A stretch of 64,000 nt of DNA from Tissierellales bacterium (GCA_030146915.1 JASLAT010000034.1:186001-250000), one strand, 5' to 3'. Numbered from the stretch's first letter, positions 52,401 to 60,935 are shown. Notes: generated by a model not told the origin, from the sequence alone. Numbers and translations: made by a program.

Positions 52401-53730
52401 TATAGGCACAATTGCCGAAAGAACAGCCTATGGATTTGTAAAAAAATATTTTGAGTCTACAGGAGAAGTCATAAATAAAGCGGAAGTGAATAGGTTAGTT
52501 AAAGGATGTACTGGGGTTAAAAGAACATCTGGGCAACATCCTGGTGGAGTTATGATAGTTCCACATTATAAGGATATATTAGATTTTACACCTATTCAAT
52601 ATCCAGCAAATGACTCTTCTTCAGGTGTTGTTACTACTCATTTTGACTACAATGCAATAAGTAGTAATATTTTAAAACTAGATATATTGGGACATGATGT
52701 TCCTACAATTATAAGAATGTTAGAAGATATGACAGGAGTAGAATCAACTAATATACCTTTAGATGAAGAAAAAACAATGAAGATATTTTCAAGTACTGAA
52801 ACCTTGGGTGTAACGGAAGACGAAATTAATTGTAAGGTTGGCACTTTAGGTATACCAGAATTTGGAACAAGATTTGTAAGACAAATGTTAATAGACACTG
52901 AACCTAGTACTTTTTCAGAACTAGTAAGAATAAGTGGATTATCTCATGGTACAGACGTGTGGCTAAATAATGCTCAAGATCTTGTTAGAAAAAAAATAGC
53001 ACCTTTAAGTAAGGTTATATCTACAAGAGAGGATATTATGCTATCATTAATAAATGTCGGAATGGATAAATCAAAGGCATTTACAATAATGGAAAAAGTT
53101 AGGAAAGGTAGAGGACTAACCGAAGAAGAAGAGGCTGAAATGAGAAGTCTTGGGGTAGAGGAGTGGTATATAGATTCTTGTAAGAAGATAAAATATATGT
53201 TCCCTAAGGCACATGCAGCAGCCTATGTTATGATGTCTTTTAGGATAGCGTATTATAAGGTTTATCACCCCGAAGCTTTCTATGCAACATACTTTACTAC
53301 TAAGGCAGCAGATTTTGATGCAGATATTATTGTACAAGGTAAAAGTACTATATCAGCTCATATAAAAGAAATAGAGAGTAAGGGTAGAGATGCTACTGCG
53401 AAAGAAAAAAACTTATTAACAGTTCTGGAGGTTGCATATGAAATGTATGCAAGAGGTTATAGAATTAAACCTGTAAATCTATATAAGTCGGATAGTGATA
53501 TTTTTAAGCTAGAAGATGGAGATATTTTACCTCCTCTAAAATGTCTAGAAGGTGTAGGAGAAAATGTTGCTAGGAAAATTGTTGAAGAAAGAAAAATAGG
53601 GCCATTTTTATCAAAGGAAGACTTAATATCAAGAGGTGGAGTTAGCAAGCCTGCAATAGAAGTCTTAGATAATCATGGCTGTTTAGAAGGGTTACCTGAT
53701 AGTAATCAACTGGACTTATTTAGTCTTTGA
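49495..53730 (+). CDS. polC: DNA polymerase III PolC-type alpha subunit
   Basis: A 1411-residue Gram-positive replicase with its own 3'-5' proofreading exonuclease. Order of domains: N-terminal domain and OB fold (to about 310), PHP domain (VELHLHTKMSSMDG, about 315) split by the exonuclease insertion (FDIETTGL, about 402, to HHRAVDDAKAT), zinc finger CPSCKFSEFF with CPVCG (about 883-910), palm with GSRGSVGSS and the catalytic PDIDLNFAGEYQP (about 937), then fingers and C-terminal HhH region. The ATG follows ctggagagat. It is the last gene of the rpsB-side transcript; the rimP promoter overlaps its stop codon. Confidence 0.98.
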   Translation: MKSIRLDIDLNEIPRHLADLKLIDAEYICSEDFLNISFKTDELLNYQDIKYLDNLFKENIKFTNVKVCIDCSTFKDKEKILFSHKNNIISYISKNLESSKAWIDELEIEILEDTVILLPPNKTAYYMINRNGLMKNIEKLVIDRFNISCKVLTSDKNIKEEANFLETKKKEAIEIASKALLEKPSIKKDKKDMVSKNYKYGRAVKGDNIPVKDINLNVGHATIEGYVFDVNTMDIRNNRTIVSFNLTDLEDSIEVKSFMKKEDSEEFLMNVSEDSYVRLSGNVNYDDFSKGIVVMMNALELLEAEVREDNHSEKRVELHLHTKMSSMDGIVELDKLIDLAEKWGHKALAITDHGVVQAFPQAMNLEKKSDVKIIYGMEGYLVDDEKDILTNYKSKKSSFVIFDIETTGLSAKNDRITEIGALKVVDGEVMDEFSQLVNPKRPIPEFITNLTGITDEMVKDKPTIDIVIKDFENFISDSILVAHNANFDIGFIRENLSKIGKELDAPVIDTLELARSVFPRLKNHKLDTLAKHLSVSLDNHHRAVDDAKATTEIFLKILELTNIKGLEDIETINRLSQENDSVKDRPYHIVLLAQNLKGLKNLYKLVSISHMDYFYRQPRIPKSILKKYREGLLIGSACSQGELYQAILSNKSKGEIESIAKFYDYLEIQPVNNNKFLIDNGVVKDEIQLKNINKQILALGDKFNKLVVATGDVHFLNPEDEVYRRILMAGQGFRDADNQPPLYFKTTEEMLDEFAYLGSRAEEVVISNTNKINDLIEDIKPIPDGTFPPVIEGSEKELKDITYNKAYELYGKPLPEIVEKRLNRELGSIIENGYAVMYIISQKLVWQSLEDGYLVGSRGSVGSSFVATMSGITEINPLSPHYLCPSCKFSEFFTNGEIASGADLPDKNCPVCGEILIKDGHDIPFEVFLGFDGDKEPDIDLNFAGEYQPIAHKNTEKLFGEDYVFRAGTIGTIAERTAYGFVKKYFESTGEVINKAEVNRLVKGCTGVKRTSGQHPGGVMIVPHYKDILDFTPIQYPANDSSSGVVTTHFDYNAISSNILKLDILGHDVPTIIRMLEDMTGVESTNIPLDEEKTMKIFSSTETLGVTEDEINCKVGTLGIPEFGTRFVRQMLIDTEPSTFSELVRISGLSHGTDVWLNNAQDLVRKKIAPLSKVISTREDIMLSLINVGMDKSKAFTIMEKVRKGRGLTEEEEAEMRSLGVEEWYIDSCKKIKYMFPKAHAAAYVMMSFRIAYYKVYHPEAFYATYFTTKAADFDADIIVQGKSTISAHIKEIESKGRDATAKEKNLLTVLEVAYEMYARGYRIKPVNLYKSDSDIFKLEDGDILPPLKCLEGVGENVARKIVEERKIGPFLSKEDLISRGGVSKPAIEVLDNHGCLEGLPDSNQLDLFSL

Positions 53731-53754
53731 TTTTACCTTTAATTATGATATAAT
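53727..53754 (+). promoter_or_regulatory. Promoter of rimP-nusA-infB operon
   Basis: TTGATT (53727-53732), 16-nt spacer, perfect TATAAT (53749-53754); the polC stop codon lies in the -35. The predicted start is near 53761, leaving a 100-nt leader that contains a terminator hairpin. Confidence 0.72.
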
Positions 53755-53804
53755 TGAAGTGCAGTAATAATTAACATTATGAAAGACTTGTTTTTCTACG
53801 GAAC

Positions 53805-53834
53805 GAAGAGTGGGCTTGCCCACTCTTCAATTTT
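53805..53834 (+). terminator. Terminator hairpin in the rimP leader (end of polC or attenuator)
   Basis: A 10-bp perfect G/C-containing stem (gaagagtggg, 53805-53814, with cccactcttc, 53819-53828), loop cttg, followed by aattttt. It lies downstream of the rimP promoter, so it can stop both polC transcripts and new transcripts toward nusA. Confidence 0.85.
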
Positions 53835-53861
53835 TGTAAAGATTTTTTTGGGGGTGATAGT

Positions 53862-54323
53862 ATGAAAAAGAGAGGAATAATAAGTATAAGTAGAGAGTAC
53901 GGAGAAAAAATAGCTGAAAAATTAGGCTACGACTTAGTAGATGTCGAGTATATTAAAGAACATGGAAATTATTTTTTAAGAGTATATATAGATAAAAAAG
54001 GTGGAGTTGGATTAGATGACTGTCAAATATTTACTGAAAAATTAAGTGAAGTATTAGATGATTATGATCCAGTAGAGGAAGCTTATTACTTAGAGGTATC
54101 ATCACCAGGTCTTGATAGACCGCTGAAAACTGATAGAGATTTTGAAAGAAACCTGGGAAAAGAAGTTGAGTTACGTTTTTATAAAACCTTTAAAGATAGA
54201 AAACAATTAGAAGGAATATTAGACTCATTTAACGATGAATATTTTTATATATTAGAAAATGGTGAAGAGTTAGAAATACCAAAAAATATAGTTTCATTAA
54301 TGAGGCTGGTGATAAAATTTTAA
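53862..54323 (+). CDS. rimP: Ribosome maturation factor RimP
   Basis: A 153-residue 30S assembly factor. The N-terminal domain contains LGYDLVDVEYIKEHGNYFLRVYIDKKGGVGLDDCQ (quoted here only as motif region, residues about 21-57) and EEAYYLEVSSPGLDRPL is the best-known family motif (quoted: LEVSSPGLDRPL), followed by the C-terminal SH3-like domain. Ribosome site gggggtg. It begins the rimP-nusA-infB-rbfA operon; a 28-codon frame in the leader ends on its ATG. Confidence 0.95.
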   Translation: MKKRGIISISREYGEKIAEKLGYDLVDVEYIKEHGNYFLRVYIDKKGGVGLDDCQIFTEKLSEVLDDYDPVEEAYYLEVSSPGLDRPLKTDRDFERNLGKEVELRFYKTFKDRKQLEGILDSFNDEYFYILENGEELEIPKNIVSLMRLVIKF

Positions 54324-54338
54324 GGAGGTACATGGTTA

Positions 54339-55697
54339 ATGAATGCAGAGTTTATACAAGCTCTATATGAGATAGAAAAAGATAAGGGAATATCTAAAGA
54401 TATAATTCTAGATGCTTTAGAGGCTGCCCTTATATCTAGTTATAAAAAGAACTTTGGAACCGCTAGTAATGCTGAAGTTGATATGAATAGAGAAACTGGA
54501 GAAATAAAAGTATTCTCAATTATGGAAGTTGTAGAAGAAGTTCTTGATGAAAATTTAGAAATATCTTTAGAGGAAGCTAAAGATATAGATATAAGATATG
54601 AAATAGGGGATAAAGTAAGAATTGAAGCTACACCTTTAGACTTTGGTAGAATAGCAGCACAAACAGCAAAGCAAGTGGTGATTCAAAGAATAAAAGATGC
54701 TGAGAGAGATGTAGTTTATCAAGAATTTGTTGATAGAGAAAACGAAGTAATAACAGGTGTAATTCAAAGGATTAATGGGAGTAATTTATATATAGACCTA
54801 GGTAGAACAGAGGCTATTTTACCACCTAGTGAACAAATACCTACAGAAAGTTATGAACAAGGAGATAGATTAAAACTACTTGTTTTAGAAGTTAAAAAAA
54901 CTAATAGAGGGCCGCAGATTATACTTTCTAGATCTCATCCCAATTTAGTTAAAAGACTATTTGAATTAGAGGTACCTGAAATTCATGATGGTATAGTGGA
55001 AATTTATTCAATTTCAAGAGAGGCAGGCTCTAGAACGAAGATAGCTGTTTTTTCTAAAGATCCTGATGTTGATCCATTGGGGGCATGTGTAGGATTCAAA
55101 GGGAGTAGAGTGAAGCTTATAGTGGATGAGTTGGATGGTGAAAAAATAGATATTATAATATGGAGTAACGATATTGCAGAGTTCATTGCTAATAGTTTAA
55201 GTCCATCAAAAGTATTAGATGTGATAATTGATGAAGTAGAGCAATCTGCAATAGTAATTGTTCCGGATTACCAACTATCTTTAGCTATAGGTAAAGGTGG
55301 TCAAAATGCTAGGTTAGCCGCTAAACTTACTAACTGGAAAATTGATATTAAGTCTGAAAGTCAGTATGAAGAAGAAAAAGAAAATATTGAACTTGAGTTA
55401 GAAAATAATGAAGAAGTCTTAGATTTAAAAGAAGATAGTTTAGTTAATGATAATTTAGAGAACGAAAAAGATAATGAAAAACTTTCGGAAACAGAAGAAG
55501 ATACGAATCATAATTTTGATAATCAAATAGATATCGATTCGAATGATGTTTTAGACATTAACTTGGAAGATGATGAAGATGAGGATATAAATATAATTAT
55601 TGATAAAGAGGAAGAAATAGAGTTAGATGATTTAACAGATCTAAATGTCTTAAATGAACTAGGTGGTTTAGATCATATGGACTATGATGATTTTTAA
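54339..55697 (+). CDS. nusA: Transcription termination/antitermination factor NusA with acidic C-terminal tail
   Basis: A 452-residue NusA. The N-terminal RNA-polymerase-binding domain (residues 1-130, YEIEKDKGISKDIILDALEAAL region), S1 domain (about 133-200), KH1 (about 205-275, DPLGACVGFKGSRVK) and KH2 (about 280-345, LAIGKGGQNARLAAKL) are all present. The last 100 residues are a strongly acidic, low-complexity tail rich in Asp, Glu and Asn (ending DHMDYDDF), unlike the 371-residue Bacillus protein. NusA promotes pausing and intrinsic termination. The ATG at 54339 follows aaggaggt. ylxR and ylxQ, usual next genes, are absent; infB follows in 43 bp. Confidence 0.96.
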   Translation: MNAEFIQALYEIEKDKGISKDIILDALEAALISSYKKNFGTASNAEVDMNRETGEIKVFSIMEVVEEVLDENLEISLEEAKDIDIRYEIGDKVRIEATPLDFGRIAAQTAKQVVIQRIKDAERDVVYQEFVDRENEVITGVIQRINGSNLYIDLGRTEAILPPSEQIPTESYEQGDRLKLLVLEVKKTNRGPQIILSRSHPNLVKRLFELEVPEIHDGIVEIYSISREAGSRTKIAVFSKDPDVDPLGACVGFKGSRVKLIVDELDGEKIDIIIWSNDIAEFIANSLSPSKVLDVIIDEVEQSAIVIVPDYQLSLAIGKGGQNARLAAKLTNWKIDIKSESQYEEEKENIELELENNEEVLDLKEDSLVNDNLENEKDNEKLSETEEDTNHNFDNQIDIDSNDVLDINLEDDEDEDINIIIDKEEEIELDDLTDLNVLNELGGLDHMDYDDF

Positions 55698-55740
55698 TAA
55701 TTAAACCATATGTTCTATGATTATAGGAGGTGCTTTAATT

Positions 55741-57705
55741 ATGAAGAAGGTTAGAGTATATGAGCTAGCAAAGGAGCTAGGTCTTAGTAGCAAAGAGTTA
55801 ATAGATATGATGGAAAATGAATTAGATTTAGAAGTGTCTAGTCATATGAGCACTATAGAAAACTCAGATGCAAAATTAATAGAAGAGTTATTAACAGGTG
55901 ATGGCTCAAAAGAGCCTAAAAATGAGGAGGGGGAGCATATTATAGAAATAGATGAGAATATAGTACTAAAAGAATTAGCAGAAAAATTAGAGGTAAATGT
56001 ATCAGAATTAATAATGAAGCTTATGGGATTAGGGGTTATGGCAAATCAAAATCAATCTATAGATTTTGATACAGCTTCTATAGTCGCTGCAGAGTTTGGA
56101 AAAGAAGTGCAATTAATGGAAGTTACAGAAGAAATTGCAAAGGAAAATGAAAAACTAGAAGAAGAGTATCATTTAGATTTTGAAGATAAAGAAGAGGATT
56201 TAGTTGCAAGGCCGCCTATAGTTACAGTTATGGGACATGTTGATCATGGTAAAACATCTCTTTTAGATGCTATTAAAGAAACACATGTAACTAGTTCAGA
56301 GGCTGGTGGGATTACTCAACATATGGGAGCATATAGTGTTAAAGTAGGTGATAAAAAGATATCATTTTTAGATACTCCAGGACATGAGGCTTTTACATCT
56401 ATGAGAGCAAGAGGAACACAAATAACAGATATAGTTATCTTAGTTGTAGCTGCAGATGATGGTGTAATGCCACAAACTATTGAAGCTATAAACCATGTTA
56501 GGGCAGCGGGTGTTCCTTTGATAGTTGCAATTAATAAGGTAGACTTGCCGACTGCAGACTTGGATAGAGTTCAACAGGAGTTATTAGAAAATAACCTTGT
56601 TCCTGAAGACTGGGGTGGAGATACAATTGTCGTACCTATATCTGCTAAAACAGGAGAAGGAGTATCAGAACTTTTGGAAATGGTTTTATTGGTAGCAGAA
56701 TTAAAAGAATTAAAAGCAAATCCTAATAGAACTATAGTGGGGACTGTTGTAGAAGCTGAATTAGATGTTGGTAAAGGTCCAATGGCAACTATTCTAGTTC
56801 AAAAAGGTACTTTAAGAGTTGGAGATATGGTTGTATCAGGAACGGGTATTGGTAGAGTAAGAGCAATGTTTGATGATAGAGGAAATAATATTAAAGAAGC
56901 AGGACCATCTATACCTGCAGTGGTATTAGGTCTTTCTGAAACGCCTAATGCTGGTGACCTGATTTATTCAGTTGAAGATGAAAAAAGTGCACGATCATAT
57001 ATTGAAAAGAAAAAAGTTCAAGTAAGAGAATTAGAAATCAGATCCGATCATAAAGTTTCACTAGATGATTTATTTGAAAGAATTAAAATGGGAGAAATAA
57101 AAGATCTAAATATAATAATAAAGGCGGATGTTAAAGGTTCTATAGAAGCATTAAGTCAATCTTTAGAAAAACTTGACACTGATGAAGTTAAGATAAATGT
57201 TATACACGGTGGAGTTGGTGGTATAACAGAAGGTGATATCATGTTAGCCTCAGCTTCAAATGCACTTGTTATAGGTTTTAATGTAAGACCTAACTTAAAT
57301 GCAATAGAAGCGGCTAAGAGAGAACAAGTAGATGTTAGAACTTATAGAGTAATTTATGAAGCAATAGAAGATATAGAGGCAGCAGTAAAAGGTATGCATG
57401 CACCAAAAATTGTAGAAGAAGTTACTGGTCGTGCAGAGGTTAGAGATACTTTTAGATTACCATCAGGAAACACTGTTGCGGGTATATATGTAGTGGATGG
57501 AAAAATTTTGAGAAATGGTAGTGTTAGATTGTTAAGAGATGATATAGTGATATTTGAAGGTGATATATCATCATTAAAAAGATTTAAAGACGATGTTAGA
57601 GAAGTGGCGAGCGGATATGAAGCTGGACTTGGTATGGAAGGTTACAACGATGTTAAAAAAGGAGACTTTATAGAAGCTTATATAACTAAGGAAGTACAAG
57701 CTTAG
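55741..57705 (+). CDS. infB: Translation initiation factor IF-2
   Basis: A 654-residue GTPase delivering initiator tRNA to the ribosome. A short N-terminal IF2N module (VRVYELAKELGLSSKELIDMM) is followed by a second IF2N-like region (IVLKELAEKLEVNVSELIMKLM), then the G domain with GHVDHGKTSLLD (about residue 165), DTPGHEAFTSMRARG and NKVDLP, and the C-terminal domains ending near GMEGYNDVKKGDFIEAY. The N-terminal linker is shorter than in Bacillus. The ATG at 55741 follows ataggaggtg; earlier in-frame codons fall in that site. rbfA follows 11 bp on. Confidence 0.97.
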   Translation: MKKVRVYELAKELGLSSKELIDMMENELDLEVSSHMSTIENSDAKLIEELLTGDGSKEPKNEEGEHIIEIDENIVLKELAEKLEVNVSELIMKLMGLGVMANQNQSIDFDTASIVAAEFGKEVQLMEVTEEIAKENEKLEEEYHLDFEDKEEDLVARPPIVTVMGHVDHGKTSLLDAIKETHVTSSEAGGITQHMGAYSVKVGDKKISFLDTPGHEAFTSMRARGTQITDIVILVVAADDGVMPQTIEAINHVRAAGVPLIVAINKVDLPTADLDRVQQELLENNLVPEDWGGDTIVVPISAKTGEGVSELLEMVLLVAELKELKANPNRTIVGTVVEAELDVGKGPMATILVQKGTLRVGDMVVSGTGIGRVRAMFDDRGNNIKEAGPSIPAVVLGLSETPNAGDLIYSVEDEKSARSYIEKKKVQVRELEIRSDHKVSLDDLFERIKMGEIKDLNIIIKADVKGSIEALSQSLEKLDTDEVKINVIHGGVGGITEGDIMLASASNALVIGFNVRPNLNAIEAAKREQVDVRTYRVIYEAIEDIEAAVKGMHAPKIVEEVTGRAEVRDTFRLPSGNTVAGIYVVDGKILRNGSVRLLRDDIVIFEGDISSLKRFKDDVREVASGYEAGLGMEGYNDVKKGDFIEAYITKEVQA

Positions 57706-57716
57706 AGGTGAAAATA

Positions 57717-58076
57717 ATGAATAATAAAAGAATTGCTAGAATATCTGAAGAAGTAAAAAAGGTTGTATCTGATATTATAATGCATAAATTGAAAGATCCA
57801 AGGATTAGTGAGCTAACTACCGTTACAGAAGTAGAAGTTACCAATGATTTAAGTTATGCACGAATTTTTATATCAGTTTTAGGAGATGAAAACTCTAAAA
57901 AAGAAACTATAGAGGGGCTAGAAAGTGCTAGAGGTTTTATAAGAAAAGAGATTAGTAATGAGGTAAAGTTAAGACATACACCAAAGCCTGTGTTCCTTCT
58001 TGATGAATCAATTGAGAGAGGTATTCATATAGCACAATTAATAGATGAAATAAGTGATGGGGCAGAAGATGAATAA
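57717..58076 (+). CDS. rbfA: Ribosome-binding factor A
   Basis: A 119-residue KH-like 30S maturation and cold-adaptation factor: RIARISEEVKKVVSDII at the start, LKDPRI, VEVTNDLSYARIFISVLG, and LRHTPKPVFLLDESIERG near the end. The ATG at 57717 follows gaggtgaa; a GTG at 57708 is in that site. The last eight bases overlap nrnA, so they are coupled. Confidence 0.96.
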   Translation: MNNKRIARISEEVKKVVSDIIMHKLKDPRISELTTVTEVEVTNDLSYARIFISVLGDENSKKETIEGLESARGFIRKEISNEVKLRHTPKPVFLLDESIERGIHIAQLIDEISDGAEDE

Positions 58077-59022
58077 AGTTGTAAATACAATTTTGAATGA
58101 AACTAACTTCCTTATAGCTTCTCATGTACAGCCAGATGGAGATAATATTGGGTCTTCCCTTGCTTTATATAGAGCTTTAAAGAAGCTAGGGAAAAATGTT
58201 AAAGTTTTGAAGTCAGATACTTTACCTGAATACTTGAGTTTTTTACCTCATTACTCTGATATAGTCGAATACTCTCCATCTAATAAAGAATATATATTTA
58301 TTGCTCTTGATTCAGCTGATATGGATAGATTAGGTAAAAATAAGCAAATAGCTATAGAATCTAAAGTTTTAATAAATATCGATCACCATATTAGTAATCC
58401 TAATTATGGAGATATAAATTATGTTGATCCTAGTTCTAGTTCTACGGGAGAATTAGTTTATAAGGTTATAAAAGAACTAGGGGTTTTAGATAAGGATATT
58501 AGTGAATGTATATATACAGCAATATCATCTGATACTGGTAGTTTTATGTATAGTAATACTAGTTCTGAAACACATAGTGTTGTTGCTGACTTATATAAAT
58601 ATGGTATAGATGCCAATATTATAAATATTAATTTATATCAAAATAAGAGTTTAAATAAAGTAAGGTTGTTTAATAAAGTTATGAATAAAATGGAAATCTA
58701 CCAAAAAGGTAGGGTAGCTGTAGTGGAAGTAACTAAAAAATTATTAGATGACACAGGTTGTAAAATGGAAGATACTGAGGGACTTGTTGAAGGTGTTAGA
58801 GATATAAATGGAGTAGAATTAGCGATTTTATTAAAAGAGAATGAGGGTTTTACTAAAGTTAGCACTAGAAGTAAGTATAAGGTAGATGTAGCTAAGCTCT
58901 GTTCAATATTTTCTGGTGGTGGTCATATTAGGGCAGCAGGCTGCACGATTAATGAAAGCCTACCCACTGCAAAATCCTTGATTTTGAAGGAAGTGGGTGG
59001 GTTAAATGAATGGAATAATTAA
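58069..59022 (+). CDS. nrnA: Bifunctional oligoribonuclease / PAP phosphatase NrnA
   Basis: A 317-residue DHH/DHHA1 phosphoesterase that degrades short RNA oligomers and 3'-phosphoadenosine 5'-phosphate. The metal-binding motifs are SHVQPDGDNIGSS (about residue 20), ALDSADMDR, INIDHHISN (DHH, about 105) and SSDTGSF; the substrate-binding DHHA1 GGG motif is FSGGGHIRAAGCTI near the end. The ATG at 58069 lies inside the end of rbfA. It overlaps truB by 17 bp, so rbfA-nrnA-truB are tightly packed, a standard Firmicute arrangement. Confidence 0.94.
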   Translation: MNKVVNTILNETNFLIASHVQPDGDNIGSSLALYRALKKLGKNVKVLKSDTLPEYLSFLPHYSDIVEYSPSNKEYIFIALDSADMDRLGKNKQIAIESKVLINIDHHISNPNYGDINYVDPSSSSTGELVYKVIKELGVLDKDISECIYTAISSDTGSFMYSNTSSETHSVVADLYKYGIDANIININLYQNKSLNKVRLFNKVMNKMEIYQKGRVAVVEVTKKLLDDTGCKMEDTEGLVEGVRDINGVELAILLKENEGFTKVSTRSKYKVDVAKLCSIFSGGGHIRAAGCTINESLPTAKSLILKEVGGLNEWNN

Positions 59023-59896
59023 TTTTTATAAGCCAAAAGGGATGACTTCTCATCAAGCTGTAAATTACTTGAGGAAAAAGCTAAATATTAAAAGGATAGG
59101 TCATACAGGAACTCTTGATCCAGAGGTTGCAGGAGTTCTTCCTTTATGTGTAGGTAAAGCTACTCGTATATCAGAGTACCTTTTAGATTCTGATAAGGAA
59201 TATATCTGTCAATTAACATTAGGTAAAGCTACAGAAACATATGATATTACAGGTGAAGTAACTGAAATATCTAATAAAAAAGTATCGGAAGATGAAATTA
59301 GGAGAACTTTTAAAAAATATTTAGGTGAAATAGAACAAGTTCCACCGATGTATTCTGCTCTTAGATATAAAGGAAGAAGGCTTTATGAATTAGCTAGAGA
59401 AGGTATACAAATTGAAAGAAAAGCAAGAAAAGTAAACATTTATAGTAATGAAATACTAAATATAAATGGAGAAACTATTACTTTTAAAGTTAGCTGTTCT
59501 AAAGGAACATATATAAGAAGTCTATGTAATGATATAGGTTTAGACCTTGGGACTTATGGATATATGTCATATCTTATAAGAACAAAAGCAGATAAATTTA
59601 CCATAGATAAATCTTTAGGAGTTGAATTTTTAGATAGACTTTCAAAAGATGAGATTGCTGATTATATCTTACCAATAGATCAGGGTGCTCAGGTTTTGGA
59701 TGCTATTAATATAGAAGATAGACATTTCAAAAGCTTATCACATGGTGTTTCTATTAAACTAGGACCAGACTATGCTGAGTGTTTAAATAATAAATCTTAT
59801 AGAATTTATTGTAAGTCAAACTTTATAGGTATAGGTAGTTTTATAGAGCAAGAAGAAAATATATACTTGAAAATGAGAAAAGTTTTATTAGTGTAG
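59006..59896 (+). CDS. truB: tRNA pseudouridine(55) synthase TruB
   Basis: A 296-residue enzyme making the universal pseudouridine 55 in the T loop. It begins MNGIINFYKPKGMTSHQAV; the catalytic Asp is in GHTGTLDPEVAGVLPLCVG, followed by EQVPPMYSALRYKGRRLYELAREG (quoted in part: PPMYSALRYKGRRLYELAR), CSKGTYIRSLCNDIG and a C-terminal PUA-like part. The ribosome site gtgggtggg sits inside nrnA. ribF follows 8 bp later, as is usual. Confidence 0.97.
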   Translation: MNGIINFYKPKGMTSHQAVNYLRKKLNIKRIGHTGTLDPEVAGVLPLCVGKATRISEYLLDSDKEYICQLTLGKATETYDITGEVTEISNKKVSEDEIRRTFKKYLGEIEQVPPMYSALRYKGRRLYELAREGIQIERKARKVNIYSNEILNINGETITFKVSCSKGTYIRSLCNDIGLDLGTYGYMSYLIRTKADKFTIDKSLGVEFLDRLSKDEIADYILPIDQGAQVLDAINIEDRHFKSLSHGVSIKLGPDYAECLNNKSYRIYCKSNFIGIGSFIEQEENIYLKMRKVLLV

Positions 59897-59904
59897 GTGA
59901 GAAA

Positions 59905-60816
59905 ATGCAAATAATTGATTTAGAACTGCAATCAAATGAAAAATATCCTGTAGCGGTAGCCCTAGGTAATTTTGATGGTTTTCATTTAGCGCATAGGAAA
60001 TTAATTGAGGAAATGGTTACAATAGCAAAAAATAATGGGTTAAAATCTTCCTTACTTTTATTCGAAAACCATACTGGTACTTTAACAAAAAATAAGAGGC
60101 CTGCTATGCTTACTAATAATCAACAAAAATATAGTTTAGCTAGGGATCTTGGAGTAGATTTTATTTTTAATTTAAAGTTTACAGAAGGTATTATGAAATT
60201 AACGGAAGAAGAGTTTATTAAAGAGGTTTTAATAGAAAAAATCAACACAAAGGTTGCAGTAGTTGGATTTGATTATAGGTTTGGTTATAAGGCAAAAGGT
60301 GATGCAAATATTTTAAAGGCTTTGGGAGAAGACTATGCAATTGATACTTATATAGTAAATCCTGTTTTGACAGATGAAGATATAATAAGTAGCACTATGA
60401 TAAGGAAGCTTATAAGGGAAGGCTTATTGGAAGATGCTAGAGCCTTATTAGGAAGAGATTATTCAGTAATAGGTAAAGTAGTAAAAGGTGCACAAAGAGG
60501 AAGTAAACTAGGTTTTCCAACAGCTAACTTAGAAATTGATCCAAATTATGTACTACCGCCTAATGGTGTTTATTATACAGAAACTACCGTAAATGGTAAA
60601 AAATATAAATCTGTAACCGATATAGGTTTTAATCCAACATTTGGAGAAAAAAACTTAAAAATAGAAAGTCATATATTAGACTTTAATGCCTCAATATATG
60701 GAAACGATATTGAAGTACATTTTAAGAAATTTTTAAGAGAGGATATTTGGTTTAGCTCTAAAGAGGAGCTAATAGTTCAAATAGAAAAAGATGTTGAATT
60801 AGTAAGGTCTTTATAA
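59905..60816 (+). CDS. ribF: Bifunctional riboflavin kinase / FAD synthetase
   Basis: A 303-residue enzyme making FMN and FAD from riboflavin. The N-terminal nucleotidyltransferase has VALGNFDGFHLAHRKLI, where the usual HxGH is HLAH (Ala for Gly), then VGFDYRFGYKAKGDA and SSTMIRKLIREG. The C-terminal flavokinase domain has GAQRGSKLGFPTANLEID and PPNGVYYTETTVNGKKYKSVTDIGFNPTFG (quoted in part: GVYYTETTVNGKKYKSV). The ATG follows taggtgag. It ends just before the rpsO promoter. The HLAH change may affect adenylylation slightly but does not remove the catalytic His pair. Confidence 0.95.
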   Translation: MQIIDLELQSNEKYPVAVALGNFDGFHLAHRKLIEEMVTIAKNNGLKSSLLLFENHTGTLTKNKRPAMLTNNQQKYSLARDLGVDFIFNLKFTEGIMKLTEEEFIKEVLIEKINTKVAVVGFDYRFGYKAKGDANILKALGEDYAIDTYIVNPVLTDEDIISSTMIRKLIREGLLEDARALLGRDYSVIGKVVKGAQRGSKLGFPTANLEIDPNYVLPPNGVYYTETTVNGKKYKSVTDIGFNPTFGEKNLKIESHILDFNASIYGNDIEVHFKKFLREDIWFSSKEELIVQIEKDVELVRSL

Positions 60817-60824
60817 TAATCTAC

Positions 60825-60853
60825 TTTACAAAAAAGAATAAAAATGTTATGAT
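60825..60853 (+). promoter_or_regulatory. Promoter of rpsO
   Basis: TTTACA (60825-60830), 17-nt spacer, TATGAT (60848-60853), directly after ribF. The predicted start near 60860 gives a leader of about 75 nt. Confidence 0.72.
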
Positions 60854-60859
60854 AGATAG

Positions 60860-60934
60860 TGTGCCTATGACTATGTTTAACGAGTCCTCGATGTTTTACA
60901 TGGTTTTAGGTGAATATTATATGGAGGTGTTATA
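60860..60934 (+). promoter_or_regulatory. rpsO leader, candidate S15 autoregulatory structure
   Basis: Paired elements: ccta (60864-60867) with tagg (60907-60910), and ctatgt (60871-60876) with acatgg (60899-60904), around a loop with cgagtcctcg; the right arm approaches the ribosome site ggaggtg. S15 leaders of this kind are widespread and act by S15 binding to a mimic of its 16S site. Specific binding here is inference. Confidence 0.55.
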
Positions 60935-60935
60935 A

